From: Clostridia bacterium
GTDB taxonomy: Bacteria > Bacillota_A > Clostridia > Lachnospirales > Lachnospiraceae
NCBI GenBank assembly: GCA_012515365.1
Contig: JAAYYM010000018.1
Span: 1 to 5,791, forward strand
DNA length: 5,791 bases
Direction: 5' to 3'
In this document: piece after piece, positions 1 to 5,791 of the stretch
Layout: the number at the start of each line of letters is the position of its first letter
How positions within the stretch are numbered: position 1 is the stretch's first letter
Notes under the pieces: generated by a model
What the model saw: the letters and a program-made list of their open reading frames with translations, nothing else
Databases searched by the model: none
What the model was told of the DNA's origin: nothing
Program-made: the position numbers and the translations under genes

Positions 1-84
1 CGTCCTAAACCTCTTCTCACATGAAAAATGCGATTTTTTTATAGGACTAAATTAGCTGAAACCCGCTTAAACACTGGCTTTCTT
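1..84. other. Left-edge non-coding stretch with nested inverted repeats
   Basis: No convincing gene is seen here on either strand. An outer short inverted repeat, GTCCTA (2-7) with TAGGAC (42-47), encloses a second one, AAAAAT (24-29) with ATTTTT (33-38) around a GCG loop. On the minus strand this region directly follows the stop of the mini-ORF at 85-126. The stretch could be the end of a mobile element, a degenerate gene or an untranslated leader of a gene to the left. I cannot choose between these from the sequence. Confidence 0.3.
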
Positions 85-126
85 CTAACCTAACATTAGT
101 ATAACTCGAGCGCCTGTTGCTTTCAT
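85..126 (-). pseudogene. Mini-ORF with strong RBS; possible broken start of an AbrB/SpoVT-type gene
   Basis: A minus-strand ATG at 126 is preceded by TAGGAGGAGA with the GGAGG core 9 bases upstream, one of the best ribosome binding sites in the window. It encodes only MKATGARVILMLG before a TAG stop. The first five residues, MKATG, match the usual N-terminus of clostridial and Bacillus SpoVT/AbrB-type transition regulators (MKATGIVRR...). The residues ARVIL loosely recall the GRVVIP that follows in that family. I infer that this may be the start of such a gene whose continuation was lost by deletion or insertion. Alternatives are a leader peptide or chance. The match is short, so the call is tentative. 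The terminator at 184-233 separates it from the upstream dipeptidase operon, so it would need its own promoter; no good -35/-10 pair was found. Confidence 0.3.
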
Positions 127-183
127 ATACGTTCTCCTCCTAATATAGTATTTTCACTTTGTTTTCAGTCTTATTTGGATACA

Positions 184-233
184 AAAAAACCTCTGTTTAC
201 TTTGTTGTTAGTATCTGTAAATAGAGGTTTTTT
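184..233. terminator. Bidirectional intrinsic terminator
   Basis: The two 17-base arms (184-200 and 217-233) are complementary except at one position and enclose a 16-base loop. The stem core is ACCTCTGTTTAC against GTAAATAGAGGT. The arms begin with an A-run and end with a T-run, so the transcript carries a U-tract on either strand. It lies 35 bases past the stop codon of the minus-strand dipeptidase gene and is the natural end of the four-gene operon. It would also stop any plus-strand transcription entering from the left. Confidence 0.9.
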
Positions 234-268
234 ATGCAGTCGCTTTGTTATAACATTACTGTTTTTTG

Positions 269-1864
269 CTATTTATTATACTGAATGTACTTTTGTAATG
301 AACGGTTTTGTCCGCCCATCAAAGATGTGGTGAAGGGAACCTGTTCAGGGGTAGCGCCCATTTTCAGTGTTTTATAGTTTAATTTTGCTTTCATTGTTTC
401 GGTGTTATTCATGATATAGAATAAAAGTTCATCATACATGATATTGGCCTCATCTAGGGTTTTCTCCTGAAGAGAAATCGTCCAGTCAGTGATGTATTGC
501 TTTGCCTTAATGGGATTTTTATCATATAAAGCAGCAGCCTTTGAGCGGATTGCCGGATATTGCGCGATAAGACGCTGCTCCTTCTTCCGCCAGTACGCGC
601 GAACACCTGCGCCGTAATTTACACGGTCCTGCTCCGCAAGTGCGCAAAGACGCTTAAAGTTAACAGAAGCCATGCCTGTATCATATATAATACTATCATC
701 TGCCGGCTCATAGGCGTAGGAATCTGCGGTCGCGGTAATCAGGCTGGAAACAGGCAGATACACGGAGTGTTCAGCGTTCGCCAGGCACAGCCAGCCTACA
801 CAAGCCATTTCCTCCGGCAAATCATCAAATATTTCAATGACGTGGCACGACGCCTGCGCCTCAGTTCCAATCACACGCACATCCTTACGACCGGTCTCAT
901 CAGGTGACCACTCTGTACCCTCGAAACGATTGCGATAAAGCTCGAAAATACGATCAAGTCCAACCTTCGTATCCGGAGCAAAGAACAATGGATATTTTCT
1001 GTATGTGTGGTAAGCACCTATGGTTGATGGTGCCAGCAGTGTGTGGCCTAGCCATGTGCGACGGTTGGCATAGTCTGCCAGACGATTCACACCGGAGTAA
1101 GTATCAAATATGTTCATTGTGACACCATCAGCTTCATATACCGCCAGACCTGCTGCTTTGGCAGCGGTGAATAAACCCTCGGAGTACATGACATCTTCGC
1201 TGTTCGGATCGATGGTCTCAATCATAAACTCATTGCCAAACACGGCTACCATATCCTCTGGCATCTTTAGTGCACACCACTGATGACCTGTATATGTCTC
1301 TATATACCACGCTTCTTTCTGGTCGGCAATCATTATGATGTTTTCCTCTGCATTGCCATTTTTTGCAATGGCATCAGCAATCACTTGCACGCCTTCGCGT
1401 GAAGTAGCTGCACAAGCAGCGACTAAGTCAGTAACGACAGCTTCGGTCAAGCCTTTTTCACTGTTCATGGGGTCTGCCTTGTACCATTCGCTCCGCACAT
1501 AGGCACTTACGGTTGCACTCACAGCAACACCCATTTCATTCATGGCAGCAGAAGCATATTCGCCGCCGACACCTTTTGCCAACGGTGTAGAGACATACTT
1601 ATAAGTAGTATCAGGTAAGGCATATGAAAATCCCGTATAGTCACTTGTCAACTTACGCCCTGGCTTATTCTCCACGCGTTCGACAACGACCTCCCGTGCA
1701 GGAGACAGGCATGGGTGCGAATCAACCGAATGCGCAATCATTGCAGCGCCACTCTCACTCACCTGCTTACCAACATATAAACCCGTGCAAGCGTAGGCAC
1801 TTACGGTGTCTGCACACATAGTCACTAGCATGCATACAATCAATACCAGCAAACGTTTCTTCAT
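269..1864 (-). CDS. Secreted C69-family dipeptidase
   Basis: This gene encodes a 531-residue peptidase of MEROPS family C69 (PepD-like, formerly U34), N-terminal-nucleophile hydrolases that split dipeptides. Residues 1-25 form a signal peptide: Lys-Lys-Arg, a hydrophobic core (LLVLIVCMLVTM), then VSAYA. Cleavage after the Ala-Tyr-Ala motif would leave Cys26 (ACTGLYVGK) as the mature N-terminus, which is the residue expected to be the catalytic nucleophile. The family's typical SGAAMIAHSVDS segment follows. The first ATG (1873) abuts the ribosome binding site AAAGGAG (1874-1880), so the ATG at 1864, nine bases away, was chosen. It is the last gene of the minus-strand operon and ends just before the terminator at 184-233. 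Sampled stretches in its middle are about 52-58% GC, against about 35-45% in sampled neighbouring genes, which hints at a separate origin. The substrate is unknown; export suggests peptide scavenging at the cell surface or outside. Confidence 0.88.
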   Translation of the reverse strand: MKKRLLVLIVCMLVTMCADTVSAYACTGLYVGKQVSESGAAMIAHSVDSHPCLSPAREVVVERVENKPGRKLTSDYTGFSYALPDTTYKYVSTPLAKGVGGEYASAAMNEMGVAVSATVSAYVRSEWYKADPMNSEKGLTEAVVTDLVAACAATSREGVQVIADAIAKNGNAEENIIMIADQKEAWYIETYTGHQWCALKMPEDMVAVFGNEFMIETIDPNSEDVMYSEGLFTAAKAAGLAVYEADGVTMNIFDTYSGVNRLADYANRRTWLGHTLLAPSTIGAYHTYRKYPLFFAPDTKVGLDRIFELYRNRFEGTEWSPDETGRKDVRVIGTEAQASCHVIEIFDDLPEEMACVGWLCLANAEHSVYLPVSSLITATADSYAYEPADDSIIYDTGMASVNFKRLCALAEQDRVNYGAGVRAYWRKKEQRLIAQYPAIRSKAAALYDKNPIKAKQYITDWTISLQEKTLDEANIMYDELLFYIMNNTETMKAKLNYKTLKMGATPEQVPFTTSLMGGQNRSLQKYIQYNK

Positions 1865-1907
1865 GATGATCATCTCCTTTACGGTATCGTTCAGATACAG
1901 GCTGCTG

Positions 1908-2525
1908 TCAGTCTTCCCACGGACGTATACGATAAGTCACATCCAGCTCATCGCATATACGCTGGCATTGTTCCTCTTCCTCTTTTGTAAGCGTTGTTGC
2001 TACTGTAGTCATGACAACATTCGGCACATATTTTTTGACATTTCCTGCGAATTCCAGAAGTGCTTTAAAAGATTCGTTACCAAAGCGACTTCTTACCAAC
2101 GCATGATATTTATCTGCATTCGGTGTATTTAGGCTGATGGATACCGTATCTACAATTCCCTCAAATTGCGGAGTGATATCCTTGCCCCATATTAGATTGC
2201 CCAATCCGTTGGTATTTACACGAATTGGTTTATTCCATCTTCTCTTAATATAACGTGCCACCTCTGCCAAGACGTCCATCCGTTCTGTCGGTTCTCCATA
2301 TCCACAAAATACAATTTCTTTATAATATGACATATCAAATTGATCAAATTCTGCTTTCACTTCGTCAACAGATGGTTCTCTTAAAAGCCACAGACTATGC
2401 TTCTCTTCATCCATGGAATCTCTTGTCTGACGCAAACAAAAGGTACAGTTGCAGGGGCATTTGTTGGTCAGATTCACATATAAATTATCATATACTTCAT
2501 ATAAAATCGTCATTGCCTTTTTCAT
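1908..2525 (-). CDS. TatD-associated radical SAM protein
   Basis: This gene encodes a 205-residue small radical S-adenosylmethionine enzyme. The CxxxCxxC motif that binds the [4Fe-4S] cluster is at Cys23, Cys27 and Cys30 within NLTNKCPCNCTFC, with an extra Cys25 inside it. Other radical SAM landmarks follow: GYGEPT at 75-80 for SAM binding, RVNTNG at 102-107 and SISLNTP at 129-135. Length and sequence match the family named TatD-linked radical SAM, which is usually found fused or next to a TatD nuclease. No TatD gene is present in this window. The reaction of the family is not known. The ATG at 2525 follows AAGGATCGAT, with AAGGA five bases upstream. It lies 31 bases after the pyridoxamine kinase stop with no terminator between them, so co-transcription is likely. 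The short C-terminus (RIRPWED) shows no extra cluster or RiPP-recognition domain. Confidence 0.88.
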   Translation of the reverse strand: MKKAMTILYEVYDNLYVNLTNKCPCNCTFCLRQTRDSMDEEKHSLWLLREPSVDEVKAEFDQFDMSYYKEIVFCGYGEPTERMDVLAEVARYIKRRWNKPIRVNTNGLGNLIWGKDITPQFEGIVDTVSISLNTPNADKYHALVRSRFGNESFKALLEFAGNVKKYVPNVVMTTVATTLTKEEEEQCQRICDELDVTYRIRPWED

Positions 2526-2556
2526 ATCGATCCTTCTTTCTTATTTCACATATCTT

Positions 2557-3387
2557 CTATTTTAATGTGCTTAGTAATTCTTCAAAACATACTCCGTCGG
2601 TTAATGGTATATCCAGCTCAATTGATTTCATAATACACTTTTTGATAAAACGAGAAGCTTTTCGCACAGATTCATTAAAGTCCGAACCCTTGACTGCTTC
2701 TGCTGCAATAATTCCTGCAAAGATATCTCCGGTGCCAGATCGTGAGGTTCCTACTTTATGCGTTTTGATCATGGCGAATCCCGTTTTATTTTCACAACAG
2801 AAATTCGATACATAGGTTTTTTGCGGTATTCCCGTAATAACAACCTTTGATGGTCCCATTTCTGATAGTCTGACAGCCAATGCTTCTAATTCCTTCATAC
2901 GCCATTGCTCCTTATATGGTGTATCCGTCAGAACACATGCCTCTGTCAGATTTGGTGTAATGATATCAGCATGGTGAACCAGTTCTTTCATATGCTGGCA
3001 CATCGTTTTCGTATAAGTCGTATATGGCTTTCCATAATCGCCCATGACCGGATCTACGATCACAATGGTTTCACGCTTTCTAAAATCCCTGATGAAATCG
3101 CTTACGATCTGAATCTGGCGCTCGGAACCTAAAAATCCGGTGCAAATCCCATGGAACTCAAGTGACAGCTTCTTCCACATATCAATATAGGGCTGCATAG
3201 AATCCGTAAAATCTTCATAATAAAATTCTTCAAAGCCTGTATGATTGCTAAAGATAGAAGTTGGTATCGGACAACACTGTACCTTTAGCATAGATATGAT
3301 CGGCAGCTCTACACTGATAGAACATCTTCCAAATCCGGAGATGTCATTAATCAAAGCGATTTTTTTCTGATGATTATGATCAGTCAT
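2557..3387 (-). CDS. pdxY: Pyridoxamine/pyridoxal kinase
   Basis: This gene encodes a 276-residue ribokinase-superfamily kinase of the pyridoxamine kinase group, which uses ATP to phosphorylate pyridoxal, pyridoxamine or pyridoxine at the 5'-hydroxyl for vitamin B6 salvage in the cytoplasm. The N-terminal INDISGFGRCS, the VDPVMGD motif (111-117), TPNLTEA (144-150) and the C-terminal GTGD (218-221) with the expected catalytic base Asp221 are all present. Length is normal for the family. The start at 3387 follows AAAGGA, which overlaps the TGA stop of the upstream S-component gene, so the two are probably translationally coupled. Pairing with an ECF-type transporter suggests import followed by phosphorylation and trapping. 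A hydroxymethylpyrimidine kinase role (ThiD-like) is less likely, because the N-terminus and overall pattern fit the pyridoxamine kinase group. The symbol is by family; pdxK would be an equal choice. Confidence 0.88.
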   Translation of the reverse strand: MTDHNHQKKIALINDISGFGRCSISVELPIISMLKVQCCPIPTSIFSNHTGFEEFYYEDFTDSMQPYIDMWKKLSLEFHGICTGFLGSERQIQIVSDFIRDFRKRETIVIVDPVMGDYGKPYTTYTKTMCQHMKELVHHADIITPNLTEACVLTDTPYKEQWRMKELEALAVRLSEMGPSKVVITGIPQKTYVSNFCCENKTGFAMIKTHKVGTSRSGTGDIFAGIIAAEAVKGSDFNESVRKASRFIKKCIMKSIELDIPLTDGVCFEELLSTLK

Positions 3388-3399
3388 GGTTCATTCCTT

Positions 3400-3930
3400 T
3401 CATGCACGGCGAATCAGTTTTGAAATCTTCATTTTCTCCATTGCAATTCCAATGATGTAATATCCGACGATTCCACAAATTCCTTCTATGGATAATCCCG
3501 GTATCTGAGCCGCTCCAGTATATATATTACCATAAATAACAGAACCTGCAATAAAATATCCCATGATCATAATGAAAATCCCTGCCAAACTTCCCAGCAG
3601 TCCTCTTATAGAAAGAATGGAGGCCTGTTCATTCTTTGAATGCATCATTTTAGCTGCTGCCAGCCCCATAAGGCTTTTGATAATAAGCGTCGGCAAAATC
3701 CATTGTGGATATCCGGTGATCAGATCTGCCATTGCTGATCCAACTCCTCCCGCCAAAAGAGCTGTTGTTGGTGAAAATAAATATGCTACGAGTAGAATAC
3801 ATATATTACCTAAATGCATATAACCAAGCGGGATTGGTATCTGGATCACAATCGTTCCTACACATACCAATGCAATCGATACCGCTGTTGTCGTCAATTC
3901 CTGAATTGTAAAATTTGATTTTTTCATCAT
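3400..3930 (-). CDS. ECF-type transporter S component, probably for vitamin B6
   Basis: This gene encodes a 176-residue integral membrane protein with about six hydrophobic segments (roughly 12-30, 38-52, 54-75, 80-95, 108-133 and 142-163). It has the pattern of substrate-binding S components of energy-coupling factor importers (ECF_trnsprt/DUF1393-like). The GYMHLGN segment at 36-42 and ADLITGYPQWILPTLIIKSLMG near 68-89 are typical of the group. Such proteins need the shared ATPase/EcfT module, which is not in this window. The adjacent pyridoxamine kinase gene, 12 bases downstream, points to pyridoxine or a related B6 vitamer (PdxU/PdxU2-like); a thiamine precursor (HmpT-like) is the main alternative. 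Start choice: GGAGG lies six bases before the ATG at 3930. A farther in-frame ATG at 3972 has no such site and would overlap the operator array and promoter, so it was rejected. Confidence 0.82.
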   Translation of the reverse strand: MMKKSNFTIQELTTTAVSIALVCVGTIVIQIPIPLGYMHLGNICILLVAYLFSPTTALLAGGVGSAMADLITGYPQWILPTLIIKSLMGLAAAKMMHSKNEQASILSIRGLLGSLAGIFIMIMGYFIAGSVIYGNIYTGAAQIPGLSIEGICGIVGYYIIGIAMEKMKISKLIRRA

Positions 3931-3961
3931 ATGATTCCTCCAGTTCGATTTCTTATCTATG

Positions 3962-3990
3962 ATCATACGCACAAACTGGCTATATAGAAA
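3962..3990 (-). promoter_or_regulatory. Possible weak promoter of the B6 operon
   Basis: On the minus strand TATGAT (3962-3967, five of six matches to the -10 consensus) lies 17 bases downstream of TTTCTA (3985-3990, a poor -35). The predicted start would give a leader of about 25 bases before the ATG at 3930. The weak -35 overlaps the operator half-site region, a layout that would suit an activator. This is a sequence-only prediction; no alternative pair was better. Confidence 0.35.
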
Positions 3991-4058
3991 TAACCAGTTT
4001 TCGCTTTTGTGATATAACCAGTTTGTAATCTGTTTATTTACACTTTTACTGGCATATA
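3971..4058. promoter_or_regulatory. Operator array of four ACTGG/CCAGT half-sites between divergent genes
   Basis: Four related half-sites are visible: ACAAACTGGCTATAT (3971-3985), TAACCAGTTT (3991-4000), ATATAACCAGTTTGT (4012-4026) and ACTGGCATATA (4048-4058). The first and third form an inverted repeat with 14 of 15 matching positions. The second and third share an identical ten-base direct repeat, TAACCAGTTT, spaced 24 bases apart. The first and second are inverted with 9 of 10 matches. The fourth overlaps the -35 box of the DUF362 promoter. Mixed direct and inverted half-sites are reported for MocR/GntR-type regulators such as PdxR, which senses pyridoxal phosphate. With a B6 salvage operon next door, PdxR control is a reasonable inference, but no regulator gene is in the window. 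Confidence 0.6.
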
Positions 4059-4073
4059 AGGATCAGGTATAGT
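4045..4073 (+). promoter_or_regulatory. Promoter of the DUF362 gene
   Basis: TTTACT (4045-4050) and TATAGT (4068-4073) are separated by exactly 17 bases and fit vegetative sigma-factor -35 and -10 boxes. The ATG at 4110 follows, with the ribosome binding site AAAGGAGG at 4092-4099. The fourth ACTGG half-site (4048-4058) covers the end of the -35 box and part of the spacer, so a protein bound there would be expected to block the promoter. Confidence 0.6.
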
Positions 4074-4109
4074 AAAATAGAATATATCACGAAAGGAGGG
4101 GGTTTACAA

Positions 4110-5240
4110 ATGAGTAAATCACCTGTATATTTTACAAACTTTAAAACGTCAGATCATGAAAATCTGATTCAGAAGCTAAACCGTCTCATCGTAAAAGCCG
4201 GTATCAAAACAATTGATTTTCAAGATAAATATGCTGCAATTAAGATACATTTTGGCGAATATGGAAATCTTGCTTTTTTAAGACCTAATTACGCCAAAGT
4301 AGTAGCTGATGTAGTAAAAGAAATGGGAGGAAAACCATTTCTCACAGATTGTAATACCCTTTATGTAGGTAGCAGAAAAAATGCAGTCGACCACATCGAA
4401 ACTGCTTATCTGAATGGATTCAATCCATACGCAACAGGTTGTCATATCATCATCGGTGACGGATTGAAAGGTACAGATGAAGAGTTAGTACCGATCGATG
4501 GAGAATATGTAAAGGAGGCTAAAATCGGTCAGGCAGTTATGGATGCTGATGTGTTTATTTCCCTTACACATTTTAAAGGACATGAAGCAACCGGTTTCGG
4601 CGGTGCTTTGAAGAATATCGGAATGGGCTGTGGCTCTAGAGCCGGAAAAATGGAAATGCACAGTAATGGAAAACCTGCAGTTGAGCAAAGTCGCTGTGTA
4701 GGTTGTGGTGCGTGTATCAAAATCTGCGCACATAATGCTCCGGTAATTGAAAACAAAAAGGCGTACATTGATTTAAATAAATGTGTCGGATGCGGACGCT
4801 GCATTGGTGCATGTCCAAAAGACGCTGTACATCCTACAGAGGATAATTCAAATGACGTGCTGAATTATAAGATTGCCGAGTATACAAAAGCTGTCTGTCA
4901 GAATCGTCCCTGCTTCCACATTTCCTTAATATGCGACGTTTCTCCAAACTGCGACTGTCATAGTGAAAATGATGTTCCGATCATTCCGAATGTTGGTATG
5001 CTCGCATCCTTTGATCCGGTTGCTCTTGATGTTGCCTGTGCAGATCTTTGTAACAAACAGCCAATTCTTGAAAATGGAAGCGTTCTGCATGAAAACAGCA
5101 AACATCACAAACATACACCTACATCTTCCACACAGGATTATTTCCATATGACCCATCCTGATACCAATTGGACATCCTGCATAGAACATGCTGTTAAAAT
5201 CGGATTAGGTTCTGATCAATATGATCTCATTGAGATTTAA
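4110..5240 (+). CDS. DUF362 domain protein with two [4Fe-4S] ferredoxin clusters
   Basis: This gene encodes a 376-residue cytoplasmic protein. Residues 1 to about 185 and 260-376 are the split DUF362 domain, including AAIKIHFGE (42-50), SLTHFKGHEATGFGGALKNIGMG as a continuous conserved block near 151-173, and FDPVALDVA (301-309). A ferredoxin insert at 196-235 binds two clusters: C196, C199, C202, C206 and C225, C228, C231, C235. The first motif ends CAHNAP instead of the usual CP; the second ends CPKDA. Further cysteines at 275, 281 and 283 could bind metal. The family is widespread in anaerobes and probably carries out electron transfer or reduction, but its reaction is not established. The ribosome binding site AAAGGAGG is ten bases upstream of the start, counted from GGAGG. 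The gene is divergent from the B6 operon and shares its regulatory region. No classical T-tailed terminator directly follows; the repeat region does. Confidence 0.9.
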   Translation: MSKSPVYFTNFKTSDHENLIQKLNRLIVKAGIKTIDFQDKYAAIKIHFGEYGNLAFLRPNYAKVVADVVKEMGGKPFLTDCNTLYVGSRKNAVDHIETAYLNGFNPYATGCHIIIGDGLKGTDEELVPIDGEYVKEAKIGQAVMDADVFISLTHFKGHEATGFGGALKNIGMGCGSRAGKMEMHSNGKPAVEQSRCVGCGACIKICAHNAPVIENKKAYIDLNKCVGCGRCIGACPKDAVHPTEDNSNDVLNYKIAEYTKAVCQNRPCFHISLICDVSPNCDCHSENDVPIIPNVGMLASFDPVALDVACADLCNKQPILENGSVLHENSKHHKHTPTSSTQDYFHMTHPDTNWTSCIEHAVKIGLGSDQYDLIEI

Positions 5241-5258
5241 CTGAACACTCACAATTTT

Positions 5259-5459
5259 AAAAGCAGATTTCATGGCTTTGTACATAATAAGGAGGAGTCA
5301 AAACGCCTTCGACGAACCTTTTGCATACTAAAAGCAGATTTCATGACTTTGTGCAAAATAAGGAGGAGTCAAAACGCCTTCGACGAACCTTTTGCATACT
5401 AAAAGCAGATTTCATGACTTTGTGCAAAATAAGGAGGAGTCAAAACGCCTTCGACGAAC
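5259..5459. repeat. Three tandem 71-bp repeats (last one partial)
   Basis: Units begin at 5259, 5330 and 5401, each with AAAAGCAGATTTCATG. Units one and two are full-length and differ at three positions (17, 24 and 27 of the unit). Unit three is identical to unit two for 59 bases and then diverges. Each unit contains AAGGAGGAGTC followed by AAAACGCCTTCGACGAAC, and this core is unchanged in all three. There are no unique spacers, so this is not a CRISPR array. No start codon sits at a suitable distance after AAGGAGG, so it is not an obvious gene start. The array fills most of the gap between the DUF362 gene and the convergent acetyltransferase gene. The near-identity of units two and three suggests recent duplication. 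Confidence 0.95.
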
Positions 5460-5483
5460 GTTTTTGCACAAAGTCATGAAATC
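5408..5483. repeat. Perfect 22-bp inverted repeat forming a long hairpin
   Basis: Positions 5408-5429 and 5462-5483 are perfect inverted copies (key bases ATTTCATGACTTTGTGC and its complement) around a 32-base loop holding the AAGGAGG...GACGAAC core. The left arm is part of the third tandem repeat. Units one and two keep the left arm but only about seven bases of the right (TTTTGCA). The hairpin lies between convergent genes. On the minus strand it is followed by CTGCTTTT, a short T-run, so it may act as a terminator for the acetyltransferase transcript. On the plus strand it is followed by GCCCCAC, with no T-run. It could instead be a small non-autonomous mobile element with terminal inverted repeats. 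Confidence 0.85.
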
Positions 5484-5516
5484 GCCCCACTAATGAAATC
5501 ATTTCACAATCACCTG

Positions 5517-5791
5517 TCATAATTCATGATAATGAGGAATAATATCCTGATAAGTTCCATCCTTCATCAAAAATCCGTTTGGAATGATTCCTAACTGAGT
5601 AAATCCAAGCTTTTGATATAGTTTAAGTGCTGCCTTATTCGTTTTTACGACAGCATTAAACTGAAGAATCCGAAAGCCTGCTTTCTTCGCCTCTATCATA
5701 CAGTCCTTCACAAGTATTTCTCCAATGTGCTGTCCTCTTTTCGTTCCAGAAACCGCATAGCTTGCATTACAGATATGTCCACATCGCCCAA
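5517..5791 (-). CDS. GNAT-family N-acetyltransferase, C-terminal part
   Basis: The reading frame stays open to the right edge, so the N-terminus is outside the window; 90 residues are visible. They contain the acetyl-CoA binding segment of the GNAT fold (YAVSGTKRGQHIGEIL, a variant of the R/Q-x-x-G-x-G/A loop) and the later VKTNKAALKLYQKLGF, whose N..A..LY.K.GF pattern is the hallmark of motif B. The end is DGTYQDIIPHYHEL. A GTG at 5711 is internal, not the start, because motif A lies upstream of it. The family moves an acetyl group from acetyl-CoA to an amine on a protein, peptide, antibiotic or metabolite; the substrate cannot be told. It converges on the DUF362 gene and is separated from it by the repeat region. 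Confidence 0.88.
   Translation of the reverse strand, partial: GRCGHICNASYAVSGTKRGQHIGEILVKDCMIEAKKAGFRILQFNAVVKTNKAALKLYQKLGFTQLGIIPNGFLMKDGTYQDIIPHYHEL

Noticed and set aside
560..1122. Plus-strand open frames inside the dipeptidase gene
   Set aside because: They are shadows of the minus-strand gene, without ribosome binding sites or recognisable protein features.
1865..1873. ATG at 1873 as the dipeptidase start
   Set aside because: It directly abuts AAAGGAG, too close for initiation; the ATG at 1864 has nine-base spacing and gives a normal signal peptide.
1884..1898. Small hairpin GTATC/GATAC between the radical SAM and dipeptidase genes
   Set aside because: The stem is only five base pairs and has no T-run; it is unlikely to terminate transcription and could be chance.
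3931..3972. Upstream start for the S component (ATG at 3972, 14 extra residues)
   Set aside because: It lacks a ribosome binding site, its added residues are polar and non-conserved in character, and it would begin within the operator array. The ATG at 3930 has GGAGG at ideal spacing.
3931..4109. Riboswitch in front of the B6 operon or the DUF362 gene
   Set aside because: The predicted leaders are too short (about 25-35 bases) and the repeats sit over or upstream of promoter boxes, which fits protein operators instead.
4485..5189. Minus-strand open frames inside the DUF362 gene
   Set aside because: They lie fully within a well-supported ferredoxin gene and show no family features; they are antisense shadows.
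5259..5483. CRISPR array
   Set aside because: Repeat units are contiguous 71-mers with no unique spacers, and no cas genes are present.

Overview
The window looks like chromosomal DNA from a low- to medium-GC Firmicute, probably a gut clostridium of the Lachnospiraceae type. The signs are strong AGGAGG-type ribosome binding sites, an ECF-type vitamin uptake S component, a TatD-linked radical SAM protein, a DUF362 ferredoxin and a secreted C69 dipeptidase. No rRNA, tRNA, CRISPR array or intact transposase was seen. The species cannot be fixed from sequence reading alone.

Layout: positions 1-268 hold a bidirectional intrinsic terminator (184-233) and a 13-codon minus-strand mini-ORF with an excellent ribosome binding site (85-126). 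The mini-ORF resembles the broken start of an AbrB/SpoVT-type gene. From 3930 down to 269 four minus-strand genes lie head to tail with gaps of 12, 31 and about 43 bases: a membrane S component, a pyridoxamine kinase, a TatD-associated radical SAM protein and an exported C69 dipeptidase. They read as one operon ending at the 184-233 terminator. The first two genes make a vitamin B6 uptake-and-trapping pair (import, then phosphorylation); the roles of the last two relative to B6 are unknown.

The divergent region 3931-4109 carries four copies of an ACTGG/CCAGT half-site in inverted and direct arrangement. They lie between the B6 genes and a plus-strand DUF362 protein with two [4Fe-4S] clusters (4110-5240). 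One half-site overlaps the predicted -35 box of the DUF362 gene. This suggests one regulator, perhaps a MocR/PdxR-type protein encoded elsewhere, controlling both directions.

Downstream, 5241-5516 is non-coding. It contains nearly three 71-bp tandem repeats, the last of which forms one arm of a perfect 22-bp inverted repeat. The right edge holds the C-terminal 90 residues of a minus-strand GNAT acetyltransferase whose start lies outside the window. The most interesting items are the shared operator array linking B6 salvage to an uncharacterised ferredoxin, the presence of an orphan radical SAM protein and a dipeptidase in the same operon, and the structured tandem repeats.
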